From: Coriobacteriaceae bacterium AF08-21
GTDB lineage: Bacteria > Actinomycetota > Coriobacteriia > Coriobacteriales > Coriobacteriaceae
Length of the DNA: 25,833 bases
Direction of reading: 5' to 3'
Assembly (NCBI GenBank): GCA_027687465.1
Contig: JAQCQR010000028.1
Span: 1-25,833 of the forward strand
Each line of letters opens with the position of its first letter. Position 1 is the stretch's first letter. The notes under the pieces are model-generated. The model was given only the letters and a program-made list of their open reading frames with translations, was not told the origin of the DNA and did no database searches. Of this stretch, positions 14,917-22,704 are shown one piece after another. The position numbers were made by a program, and so were the translations under genes.

Positions 14917-15777
14917 ATGTCTTTTGCCATCATAACCGACTCCACGTCGGACATCTCCCCCGCCCGCGCCCAAGAGCTCGGCATTTACGTGATCCCGCTG
15001 CATGTGATTATCGAGGGCGAGGACCTGCTCGACCAGGTGCAAATTACCGCCCAGGAGTACGTCGCGCGCATGGCCGGCTCCGAGCAGCTGCCGCACACTT
15101 CGCAGCCGAGCGCCGGCGAGTTCAAGGCGCTCTTTGATCGCGTGCTCGCCGACGGCCACGACAGCGCCATCTTTATCTCGCTGTGCAGCGAGTGGTCCGC
15201 CTGCTATGCCAACGCCAGCCTGACGGCCGAAACGCACGAGCTCGACGTGCGCTGCATCGACTCGCGCACCGGCTCGGGTGCCGAGGGCCTACTGGTGGAG
15301 TACGCACTGGCCATGCGCGAGGACGGCCGCAGCCTGAACGAGACCGAGGCGCAGATCCGCGCGACGCTGCCCGACGCCCACCTGCTGCTGATTCCCCGCA
15401 CGCTCGAGAACCTCGTTAAGAACGGCCGCGCACCCAAGCTCGCCGGCCAGCTCACGCAGATGCTCAACATTCGCCTGGCCGTTTCGCCGGAGTGGAAATC
15501 GGGCGAGATCAAGGCCATCAAAAAGGGCCGCGGCGCCAAGCGCATCGTCGCCAACACCATGGCCGATTGCCTCGCATTTTTGGCCGAGCATCCGGGCTCC
15601 AGCGTGCGCGTGCTCACGACCGGCGCCGCCGAGGAGCAGGAGCTCGTCAGTCAAGCGCTCGCAGGCCAGGACTACGTGGACGCCGGCACCGGCCCCATCG
15701 GCTGCACCATCGCCACCCACGTGGGCGTCGATGCCATCGCCATCAGCTACTGCCCCCGCTACCAACCTGCCAATTAG
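14917..15777 (+). CDS. DegV family (fatty-acid-binding) protein
   Basis: A 286-residue protein of the DegV/FakB type, which holds a fatty acid and presents it to a fatty acid kinase. Signature segments are FAIITDSTSDIS near the start, HTSQPSAGEF (about 65-75), and GTGPIGCTIATHVGVDAIAI near the end. Start ATG 14917 follows AAAGG; the frame from 14860 is longer but unsupported. No fakA-like kinase is adjacent. The last codons and stop lie inside a short hairpin (15764-15800), so the C-terminal YQPAN tail may have been shaped by a repeat insertion. Confidence 0.93.
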   Translation: MSFAIITDSTSDISPARAQELGIYVIPLHVIIEGEDLLDQVQITAQEYVARMAGSEQLPHTSQPSAGEFKALFDRVLADGHDSAIFISLCSEWSACYANASLTAETHELDVRCIDSRTGSGAEGLLVEYALAMREDGRSLNETEAQIRATLPDAHLLLIPRTLENLVKNGRAPKLAGQLTQMLNIRLAVSPEWKSGEIKAIKKGRGAKRIVANTMADCLAFLAEHPGSSVRVLTTGAAEEQELVSQALAGQDYVDAGTGPIGCTIATHVGVDAIAISYCPRYQPAN

Positions 15778-15800
15778 GGACAGGTTTATTTTGGCAGGTT
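15764..15800. repeat. Hairpin repeat spanning the degV stop codon
   Basis: AACCTGCCAA (15764-15773) pairs perfectly with TTGGCAGGTT (15791-15800). The loop holds the stop codon and a TAGGGACAGGTTT core similar to TAGGGACTGTTT at the end of the primase-helicase gene. Confidence 0.65.
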
Positions 15801-15903
15801 TTATCTGGGCAAACGTTAAACGGTAACAAAGGCTTGCCTGGTAAGATCGGACATGCCAAAGCCGTCGAACAACCGAAGTACACCCAGCCACAACAAAGCC
15901 ATC

Positions 15904-15945
15904 ACGCCGACGCGCCGCAACTCAAGGCGCGCCGGCGTCTTTTTA
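15904..15945 (+). terminator. Intrinsic terminator downstream of degV
   Basis: ACGCCG-A-CGCGCC (15904-15916) pairs with GGCGCG-C-CGGCGT (15926-15938), one mismatch, followed by CTTTTT. Confidence 0.85.
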
Positions 15946-16341
15946 GGAGTCGCGGCGGAAAAGGGGCCGTTTTAGCCAAAAGGCCGCGAAACGCTTCCCA
16001 TTACGCCGCAACTTCATTGCCGAGCGTCATAAAGTCCCGAATCGCCATGTTTAGAGGGTTGATTATATCCAATCCGAATCGATTGGTCTTAAATACTTTC
16101 CAGATGATATGTTACCGCTCAAACCACAGTACTCATATTTGCCATTTTTTGCCCACAGGGTCTATTCGAGGATAGTTTCCTGCGCCTCCAGCCCACCTCA
16201 TGGCCGCCAAAACCCATTCAGCAACAGCTACCGCACATTTTGACATCAGCCAAACACCACTCACGGAGCTGTACTCCGCTATCACCGAACCAAAATCAGA
16301 GTCGAGTCCCTTAAAAATCAAAATAACGTACCCTCATTTCA
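15946..16341. other. AT-rich spacer before the primase-helicase, with a possible gene remnant
   Basis: About 400 bp without a convincing gene. On the minus strand, 16001-16110 is open for 36 codons and ends in INPLNMAIRDFMTLGNEVAA before a TAA. It reads like an authentic protein C-terminus, but the frame is closed upstream, so it may be the remnant of a lost gene. The rest is AT-rich, as expected at the edge of an acquired segment. No clear promoter for the downstream gene was fixed (TTGCCA near 16140 is a weak candidate). Confidence 0.35.
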
Positions 16342-19300
16342 ATGAACTCCGACAAGAACGGCATTTACATGAGCACCGTCACGCATCAATACGCCCTCAT
16401 CGGGGGTACGCTATTCCAATTCAAGAAAACCGTCGCCCATGTATCGGAGCCGCACAGCCAAATCGTCATCTGCGGCAACGGTCCAGACATCCGTTATACA
16501 ACGCTGGAAGAATGGGAGAAAGCTGGCACATCTTTCGATAGACGGGCGCAGGTCGAGGGTATCGTCACCAGTGCGAGCCCAGCGCGCGACAAACTCGAGC
16601 TCTTCCGCAATCTCTTTTCTGGCCGCAAAGATGTCTACGCTCATGGGTACCGCAGAAAAGACGGAGGAATCGGCTATACGCCCGTCTGCGCAAATGAGTG
16701 GAAGTCAGGCATTTGCCCCAAAGCAAGCCACCAGAGAGTCAAATGCACGGAATGCAGCAGCCGCGTCTTCCCCGAGTTGAGCGATGCCGCGATCATCGCC
16801 CATTTCAGAGGCAATGACGATAGGCTTCGAGACGTTATAGGCCAATATGTGCTCGATAAAGACAGTAACACGAAAGTCCTGGTCATCGATTTTGACGGAG
16901 CCGATTGGAAAGAAGCGACGAATGCCATTCGACATGTCGCAAAAAGCCACGGAATCGATGTCGCAGTCGAGCGATCGAGATCGGGCGACGGCGCACATGT
17001 CTGGTTTTTCTTCCTAGAGCTCGTCAGCGCAAAGACCGCACGAGATTTTGGAAGCGGCCTTATCACCGAAGCGGCGATACTGAACAAGACAATCACCTTC
17101 AAAGCATTTGACCGAATGCTGCCCGCGCAGTCCACCATTCCTGAGGGCGGCTTTGGAAATCTCATAGCGCTGCCTTTTCAAGGAAAAGCGCAGCGAAAAG
17201 GGAACAGCGTATTTGTTGACGAGCAATTTGAGCCCTTTCCCGATCAATGGCTTTACCTTTCGCAAATCCAGTTAATCCCGCGCGTGACGGTGCAAAATCT
17301 GATCGAGAGCATCGAAAATAGGTCACATGGAATAGCAGCTGTTGCGGCGGCAAACACCGGTGTGCCACATTCCCAGAGACTGCGAAAGCGGCTCCCGCTC
17401 ACACCGCGGGACTTCCCGTCATCGCTGTCCGTCACGCAGGCCGATATGCTCTATATCCCCGAAAAATCTCTGAGTCCCGCAGCTCAAATGGAAGTCCGCA
17501 GGCTTGCAACATTTGCCAACCCAGAATTCTTCCGCGCACAATCTATGCATCAATCGGTATTCGGCAAACCGCGGTTCATAGACCTCAGCGAACTTAGAGA
17601 TGGCTACGTCGCGATTCCCAGAGGCTGCAAGGTTCAACTTGAGCGGCTGCTTCAAGAAGCCGGCGTTTCTGCCCACTATTCAGACAAACGCAAGTCGAGC
17701 AATCCAATTGTGATGGCATTTAAAGGGACTCTTCGCCCTGAACAACAAATTGTCGCTGAACAGATGCTCGGCTATGAAGACGGGATCATGTCCGCACCGA
17801 CGGGGTTCGGCAAAACCGTCATCGGAGCTTATCTTATTGCTGCCATTGGTCTTCCAACGCTCGTCATCGTTCCTAAAACTGCGCTCATTGCCCAATGGAA
17901 ATCCCAACTCGAACGATTTCTCGACATCACGGACAACAGAGAGCCCGTCCGAACCCCAAAGGGACGAATCAGCAAAAGACAGCCTCCGCTCATTGGGCAA
18001 ATCGGAGGAGGCAAGACCGCCATAAGCCGTCTCATCGACATTGCTTCATTCCAGTCGCTATCCGGCAAGGATCCCCAAACCGGCGAGTCATTAGCCAAGG
18101 AGTTTGTTCGCGATTACAGTCTCATCATCTGTGACGAATGCCACCATGCGGCCGCGCCACAGCTTGAGCTTGTCCTCAAGTCCGCTCCTGCCAAATATGT
18201 ATATGGCCTTTCCGCAACGCCCGAGCGTTCGGACGGACTCACGCGGGCACTCTCGATGCTCTGCGGCCCGGTTCGCTATGTCGTCGATCCAAAAACGCAA
18301 GCAATCCAGCAGGGGATTCAGCGCATTGTTAGACCGCGTTTCACCGGAATTCGATTACCCACCTACGAACCAGGAGCATCCTTTAACCAAATTCTCGATC
18401 TCCTGTGTGTACACGCCGCGAGAAACGAAGCAATTATCGAGGACGCCCTCGAGGCCGCATCAAACGGCCGGCATCCGCTTGTGCTATCTAAAAGAAAAAA
18501 GCATGCCGAAGAGCCATGCAGGCTACTTCAAAGCCGTGGACACGAACCCATACTCTTAACCGGAGAAATCGACGCCAAAGAAAGAAAAGCAATACTGAAG
18601 AGTCTTCCCAGCTTTGAGCATGAGCATCGAATCATCGTCGCAACTGAAAGTCTTCTGGGCGAGGGCTTCGACCTGTCTTACCTTGACACTTTGCTCATTG
18701 CCACTCCAATATCTTGGGACGGCAGCATAACGCAGCAGGCAGGTAGGCTACACAGAAGCCACGAGGGCAAACAGCGGGTTGAGATATTCGACTATGTTGA
18801 CCTGTCGATACCCATGTTCGCGCGCATGTACCAAAAGAGGCTCAAGACCTACGCCAAGCTGGGATATAAAGTCTTTGCGGCAAACGACAACAGACAGGAC
18901 GATCGAAATATCCTCGTTAGGTCGGCAAGAGCCGTGGAGGCTTTAGCGAATGACATCGAGAACGCATCGAAAAGCATTTTTATTGCCGCACCCTACGCGT
19001 CCGCCGCATGCCTTGAAAAGCTCGCCGCTGCACTCGCGGATGCCGCTACCCGTGGAATTGCCCTTGAGATTTCTATTGCTTCAACTCCACGCGATGACGT
19101 GAAAGCGATTTTTGCCGAGATGAACGTCAACTATCTCATCAAAGCCGAAGGACGCCTGTGCGCATCAGTGATTGACGAGGAAACTGTCTGGTACGGAGCT
19201 ATTCCGTTGCTGGCTTTCCCAAAGAAAGAAGACTGCAGCATTCGTTTCAAAAGCAGCGAAGTCGCAGCCGAGCTTTTGAGCGAAATTCAGCGAAAAGTGG

Positions 19301-19353
19301 AACCGGAGGCCGCGGCGACGAACGGGGTACCCCCAGCAGTTGCGGTTAAATAG
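16342..19353 (+). CDS. TOTE-type AEP primase / SF2 helicase / PLD-like fusion
   Basis: A 1003-residue protein. A Cys/His cluster (C125-x4-H130-x4-C135-x2-C138) leads into an archaeo-eukaryotic primase domain (about 145-315): metal motif I is D183-F-D185, motif II is SRSGDGAHVW (212-221), and FGNLIALPFQ...GNSVFVD...DQW (271-303) is the hallmark of the TOTE conflict-system primase family. A superfamily 2 helicase follows: Walker A APTGFGKT (485-492), DECH box (598-601), SATPERSDG (624-632), and motif VI QQAGRLHRS (798-806). The C-terminus (about 875-985) resembles a PLD-like domain (SVIDEETVWYGAIPLL), but the His/Lys of HKD and the GS-N residues are missing. The family is proposed to act in defence or mobile-element conflict; the function here is inferred. 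It is less GC-rich than its neighbours. ATG 16369 is an alternative start; neither has a clear ribosome binding site. The stop codon lies inside a hairpin repeat. Confidence 0.9.
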   Translation: MNSDKNGIYMSTVTHQYALIGGTLFQFKKTVAHVSEPHSQIVICGNGPDIRYTTLEEWEKAGTSFDRRAQVEGIVTSASPARDKLELFRNLFSGRKDVYAHGYRRKDGGIGYTPVCANEWKSGICPKASHQRVKCTECSSRVFPELSDAAIIAHFRGNDDRLRDVIGQYVLDKDSNTKVLVIDFDGADWKEATNAIRHVAKSHGIDVAVERSRSGDGAHVWFFFLELVSAKTARDFGSGLITEAAILNKTITFKAFDRMLPAQSTIPEGGFGNLIALPFQGKAQRKGNSVFVDEQFEPFPDQWLYLSQIQLIPRVTVQNLIESIENRSHGIAAVAAANTGVPHSQRLRKRLPLTPRDFPSSLSVTQADMLYIPEKSLSPAAQMEVRRLATFANPEFFRAQSMHQSVFGKPRFIDLSELRDGYVAIPRGCKVQLERLLQEAGVSAHYSDKRKSSNPIVMAFKGTLRPEQQIVAEQMLGYEDGIMSAPTGFGKTVIGAYLIAAIGLPTLVIVPKTALIAQWKSQLERFLDITDNREPVRTPKGRISKRQPPLIGQIGGGKTAISRLIDIASFQSLSGKDPQTGESLAKEFVRDYSLIICDECHHAAAPQLELVLKSAPAKYVYGLSATPERSDGLTRALSMLCGPVRYVVDPKTQAIQQGIQRIVRPRFTGIRLPTYEPGASFNQILDLLCVHAARNEAIIEDALEAASNGRHPLVLSKRKKHAEEPCRLLQSRGHEPILLTGEIDAKERKAILKSLPSFEHEHRIIVATESLLGEGFDLSYLDTLLIATPISWDGSITQQAGRLHRSHEGKQRVEIFDYVDLSIPMFARMYQKRLKTYAKLGYKVFAANDNRQDDRNILVRSARAVEALANDIENASKSIFIAAPYASAACLEKLAAALADAATRGIALEISIASTPRDDVKAIFAEMNVNYLIKAEGRLCASVIDEETVWYGAIPLLAFPKKEDCSIRFKSSEVAAELLSEIQRKVEPEAAATNGVPPAVAVK

Positions 19354-19404
19354 GGACTGTTTTTGACTTATTAGCCGTCAATCAATCCCTATTCCACCGC
19401 AACT
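19338..19404. repeat. GTTGCGGT hairpin repeat overlapping the primase-helicase 3' end
   Basis: AGTTGCGGT...ATAGGGA (19338-19355) pairs with TCCCTAT...ACCGCAACT (19386-19404) across a 3-nt internal mismatch. The gene's TAG stop is part of the 5' arm. A related hairpin at 25591-25655 shares the GTTGCGGT end but has ATAGTTC paired with GAACTAT. Confidence 0.75.
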
Positions 19405-19417
19405 TAGAAATCGGCAA

Positions 19418-19726
19418 TCAGCCCTGCGGGCCCTGGAACAGCTCCTCATGCGAGCCCATTCTGACCAGCCGGATCACAGGATTAGTCTTATGCGGTAAGT
19501 AGAGAACGACCACGTCGACCAAGCCATCGGATAGGTGGAAATCGATGTGACCGTTGTAGTTTCCGCCCGGGTTTGAAAGCTCATGGGCGCCATATTCCGC
19601 GGGAAGCAAGCCGTGAGCTGCAAGCTCTGCGACTGCCGCCTTAAACTCACTCTTTAGCTGCGGATGCATGCGCATCGTTCGTTTGTAGTCCGCCTTAAAT
19701 TGAGCCTCGACTTTAATCTCGAACAT
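19418..19726 (-). CDS. yafQ: YafQ-family toxin (mRNA interferase)
   Basis: A 102-residue RelE-superfamily toxin. Residues matching the YafQ active site are in place: H48 (GAHEL), H64 (DFHLSDG), D71, H93 and F97 (GSHEELF). YafQ toxins cut mRNA on the ribosome. Its start lies 2 nt beyond the antitoxin stop, so the pair is co-translated. The symbol denotes family. The toxin looks intact. Confidence 0.93.
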   Translation of the reverse strand: MFEIKVEAQFKADYKRTMRMHPQLKSEFKAAVAELAAHGLLPAEYGAHELSNPGGNYNGHIDFHLSDGLVDVVVLYLPHKTNPVIRLVRMGSHEELFQGPQG

Positions 19727-19728
19727 CG

Positions 19729-20028
19729 CTATTCCTCATCGAGGAATGTCATAAGCTCATCAGCGTTGTTGAATGACGGGCTATCGTCCGGCAAAATCCC
19801 CAACTCATGAGCCTCGGCGATCACCATGGCACGCCTCGTCGCCTCGTTAGGCACCTCCGCCCTTCCTACAATCTCAAAAGGAATCTTTCGCTGATTTACA
19901 AGCTGCCGAACGGCAAGATTGAGATAGGAATTGAGGCTGAGGCCGACCGAATCCAAGAACTCAGTCGCCTGCTCCTTGAGCCCCTCTTCGATGCGAACCG
20001 TCGTAGGCTTAACCGTTGCAGTAGACAT
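19729..20028 (-). CDS. dinJ: RelB/DinJ-family antitoxin
   Basis: A 99-residue antitoxin. The N-terminal ribbon-helix-helix (about 8-45: TTVRIEEGLKEQATEFLDSVGLSLNSYLNLAVRQL, seen in two halves) binds DNA; the acidic C-terminus wraps the toxin. The ribosome binding site GAGGAGG precedes ATG 20028. Antitoxins of this family repress their own promoter, which fits the large palindrome just upstream. It sits next to the TOTE-type gene, so the two may form a small defence island. Confidence 0.93.
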   Translation of the reverse strand: MSTATVKPTTVRIEEGLKEQATEFLDSVGLSLNSYLNLAVRQLVNQRKIPFEIVGRAEVPNEATRRAMVIAEAHELGILPDDSPSFNNADELMTFLDEE

Positions 20029-20075
20029 ACGCGACCTCCTCGCCCTCGTCTTTTACACCAGTATACCCAATATAA

Positions 20076-20111
20076 ATGGCAATCTGATGTTAGATAACAT
20101 CAGATTGCCAT
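20076..20111. promoter_or_regulatory. 36-bp perfect palindrome upstream of the toxin-antitoxin pair
   Basis: Arms of 17 bp (20076-20092 and 20095-20111) flank a 2-nt centre. It is 48 bp upstream of the antitoxin start; a TATACT (minus strand, 20064-20059) could be the -10, placing the palindrome at or above -35, as for an antitoxin operator. It is also 31 bp past the LOG stop and could help end that transcript, though no T-tract follows. Confidence 0.75.
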
Positions 20112-20142
20112 GCATATTCATGTTGCTGTGGGCACGATTGCT

Positions 20143-20901
20143 CTACATCAACCCGCCGAGCGCAATGTCGACGGCCTCGTTGAAGTCGTCAGTGATGTGC
20201 ACCAGCTCCGGATCGAGCGGGCTAATCATACCGGCGTCCATCACCGGGCCGTTGAGCCAGTCGAACAGGCCCTGCCAGTACTCGGTTCCCACCAAAACGA
20301 GCGGCATGCGCTTGACCTTGTGCGTCTGTACCAGCGTGAGCACCTCGAACATCTCGTCGAGCGTACCAAAGCCACCAGGAAACACGATGGCGCCCGAGCT
20401 GTATTTGACGAACATGGTCTTGCGCACAAAGAAGTAACGGAAGTCCATGCCAAGGTTCACGTATTTGTTGAGCCCGTGCTCGTGCGGCAGCTCGATACCC
20501 AAGCCGACCGACTTGCCGTTGACACTTGCCGCTCCCCTGTTGGCCGCTTCCATGATGTCGGGGCCGCCGCCGGTGATGACCGCCACGCCACGTTGCGCGA
20601 TCTTGCGTCCGACGGTACGCGCCGCCTTGTAGAGCGGATCGGTCTTGGGCGTGCGGGCGCTACCGAAGATGGTCACCGCAGGACCAAGCTCGGCAAGCGC
20701 GCCAAAACCATCGACAAACTCTGCCTGGATGCGCAGCACGCGCCACGGATCAGCATGCAGCCAGTCGGTCGAGTCCTCGGGCGCCAGCAGGTTGGCGTAG
20801 GTGTTGTCCTTGGGAATCATGGGACCGCGCATGACCACGGGGCCGCGGCGGTACGTCTCGTCGTAGGCTGGCTCGCCCTCGACGTTCTCATTCTTAATCA
20901 T
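20143..20901 (-). CDS. LOG family protein (TIGR00730-type)
   Basis: A 252-residue Rossmann-like protein. GGGPDIMEAANRGA (about 111-124) and PGGFGTLDEMFE (about 175-186) are the LOG signature; members hydrolyse nucleoside 5'-monophosphates at the N-glycosidic bond (cytokinin riboside phosphate or other purine nucleotides). The ~65-residue N-terminal extension before the Rossmann core is longer than in short LOG proteins. Start ATG 20901 follows TAGGAG. It is transcribed in the same direction as tgt, 214 bp behind it; that gap contains GC-rich inverted repeats but no gene. Confidence 0.92.
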   Translation of the reverse strand: MIKNENVEGEPAYDETYRRGPVVMRGPMIPKDNTYANLLAPEDSTDWLHADPWRVLRIQAEFVDGFGALAELGPAVTIFGSARTPKTDPLYKAARTVGRKIAQRGVAVITGGGPDIMEAANRGAASVNGKSVGLGIELPHEHGLNKYVNLGMDFRYFFVRKTMFVKYSSGAIVFPGGFGTLDEMFEVLTLVQTHKVKRMPLVLVGTEYWQGLFDWLNGPVMDAGMISPLDPELVHITDDFNEAVDIALGGLM

Positions 20902-21115
20902 GGGATACTCCTATCGAGAAAAAGAAAAACGGGCGGGGTCGACGCCATGCGCCAAACATCCGCCCGAACATCAACTATTCGGTATGGTACCCACGATGCA
21001 TCAAGTGCTTGCAAGCTATCGGTCATCGGTCGCGCAGACAGTGTTAGCGAACGTGATGACCGGCCGGCGCTCGCCCCTTGCCGTTGCCCGCGCTCTGCAA
21101 GCGCCCGCGCCGCTC

Positions 21116-22255
21116 TTAGTAATCCACCGCCGCAGGGCTGTTCATCCAGTCGTTCACGAACGCACCGTAGCGGCCCTCGATAATGGCCTGACGCGCCTGC
21201 TTCATAAGATTGAGCAGGTAGTAGATGTTGTGCATCGACAGCAGAATACCGCCGAGCATCTCCTTCTGCGTGACCATGTGACGGATGAGCGCGCGGCTGT
21301 AGCCGCCCGTGCACACCGGGCAGGTGCAGGTGGGATCGATGGGGCCGTCGTCGTGCGCAAAGCGCGCGTTGCGGAAGTTAAGGCGACCTTCACTGGAGAA
21401 CGCCGTACCCATGCGGCCGGTGCGCGTCGGCAGCACGCAGTCGAACATGTCGATGCCCACGCCAACGCCGCGCACGAGCGTGGTAGGGTTGCCGACGCCC
21501 ATGAGGTAGCGCGGCTTGTGCTTAGGCATATACTCGGAAACCAGCGGCGCCAGTGTCTCGAACATGGTCTCGTGGTCCTCGCCCACCGAGTAGCCGCCGA
21601 TGCCGTAACCGGGGAAGTCACCGCACTCCTCCAGGTGGCGCAGCGATCGCAGGCGCAGATCCAGATGCATGCCACCCTGGACGATGCCAAAGAGTGCCTG
21701 GTCATCACGGGTGTGGGCCTTGTAGCAGCGCTCGGCCCACATACTCGACAGCTCCACGGCGCGCTCGACGTAGGCACGCGTGGCGGGATAGCCGGGGCAC
21801 TGGTCGAGCTGCATGCAAATGTCGGAACCGAGCTTCATGGCGATTTCCATGTTGTCCTCGGGCGTCCAGAACACGTGGCGACCGTCGTAGTCGTTGACGA
21901 TAAAGCGCACGCCCTCGTCGGTGAGCTTGACGGCGTCGTTATGGCTAAAGACCTGGAATCCGCCCGAGTCGGTGAGGATGGGGCCGTGCCAGTTCATGAA
22001 CTTATGCAGTCCGCCCAGCTCGGCGATGGTGTCCTCGCCGGGGCGCATGGACAGGTGATAGGTATTGGCGAGCACGATCTGCGCACCGAGCTGCTTGACG
22101 GTCTCGGTGGGGATGCCCTTGACGTTTGCCTTGGTGCCCACGGGCATAAAGATCGGCGTCTCGATGTCGCCGTGCGGGGTGTGCAGCACACCGGCACGCG
22201 CGTGCGTCGTCGGGTCCTCGGCGATCAGGTCGAATTTAAACAGGTTTTGATCCAT
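21116..22255 (-). CDS. tgt: tRNA-guanine transglycosylase
   Basis: A 379-residue enzyme that swaps guanine 34 of GUN-anticodon tRNAs for preQ1 or queuine. Catalytic segments are LTDSGGFQVFS (D96, general acid/base) and MFDCVLPTRTGR (D272, nucleophile). The structural zinc site is C310-x-C312-x2-C315 with a His near 342. TIM-barrel length is normal. Start ATG 22255 is preceded by AAGGAG. No other queuosine genes are in the window. Confidence 0.97.
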   Translation of the reverse strand: MDQNLFKFDLIAEDPTTHARAGVLHTPHGDIETPIFMPVGTKANVKGIPTETVKQLGAQIVLANTYHLSMRPGEDTIAELGGLHKFMNWHGPILTDSGGFQVFSHNDAVKLTDEGVRFIVNDYDGRHVFWTPEDNMEIAMKLGSDICMQLDQCPGYPATRAYVERAVELSSMWAERCYKAHTRDDQALFGIVQGGMHLDLRLRSLRHLEECGDFPGYGIGGYSVGEDHETMFETLAPLVSEYMPKHKPRYLMGVGNPTTLVRGVGVGIDMFDCVLPTRTGRMGTAFSSEGRLNFRNARFAHDDGPIDPTCTCPVCTGGYSRALIRHMVTQKEMLGGILLSMHNIYYLLNLMKQARQAIIEGRYGAFVNDWMNSPAAVDY

Positions 22256-22292
22256 AAACTGGAACTCCTTGGTTGCGGCTCATACGCAAACC

Positions 22293-22298
22293 ATTATA
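22293..22298 (-). promoter_or_regulatory. -10 element of tgt
   Basis: TATAAT on the minus strand within TCGTATAATGG, about 38 bp above the tgt start. The matching -35 is weak. The short leader leaves little room for a preQ1 riboswitch and none was recognised. Confidence 0.5.
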
Positions 22299-22342
22299 CG
22301 AGCAACCCGCAAGAAGCACCGACTCGACAGAAACTGGTGCAT

Positions 22343-22509
22343 TAAACGACTAGTCGTCGGAGACGTTCTTAAACGACTAGTCGTCGGGGACAATCTTCAG
22401 CGCCATCTTGCAAAGAAGTGTCCCAATCTGCCGGCACTTAGGGACTGTCCCCAAGTGCCGGCAAGAGTGTCCCTTATGACTAGTCATTTAAGAACGTCCC
22501 CAACGACTA
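22343..22509. repeat. Cluster of REP-like modules
   Basis: A ~27-bp unit (TTAAACGACTAGTCGTCGG then AGACGTTC or GGACAATC) is repeated in tandem at 22343-22396. TGCCGGCACTT (22429-22439) pairs with AAGTGCCGGCA (22453-22463) around AGGGACTGTCCCC. A GACTAGTC-type module in the opposite orientation, matching the one next to copy E1, follows at 22478-22509. Confidence 0.75.
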
Positions 22510-22535
22510 CGAGATCATCTCCAACAGCCAAGGCA

Positions 22536-22703
22536 ACGCCGATGCTCTGGCAACGACAGCGAGCGGTCGCCAGGGCGAACAAATTGGCATGAAAAGAGGG
22601 CGGCATAGACCTTCTGGTCATGCCGCCCTCTTTGAATGACAAGTTGTCGCCCTGGTGACCGCGCAGCGTCGACCCGTTACGCGGTTTGGTAAAACCGCGT
22701 AAC
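22536..22703 (-). repeat. Structured covarying repeat, copy E2 (3' of the SDR gene)
   Basis: Second complete copy, starting within two bases of the SDR stop codon. P1: 22565-22577 with 22648-22660 (13 bp, one G-T). P2: GAGGGCGGCAT (22596-22606) with ATGCCGCCCTC (22620-22630), plus GACC/GGTC inside. P3: identical to E1. Flanks ACGCCGATG, TTGGCAACGACAGCG-type sequence and GCAGCGTCGAC are shared. Loop sequences and several stem positions differ from E1 while pairing is kept. Confidence 0.85.
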
Positions 22704-22704
22704 C

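Noticed and set aside
22256..22300. preQ1 riboswitch before tgt
   Set aside because: The leader after the -10 element is only about 30 nt and no aptamer-like pseudoknot was seen.
20900..22345. 481-codon plus-strand open frame
   Set aside because: Antisense to tgt, which has all catalytic and zinc residues.
22343..22509. CRISPR array
   Set aside because: Repeats are palindromic modules in mixed orientation without regular unique spacers, and no cas genes are present.
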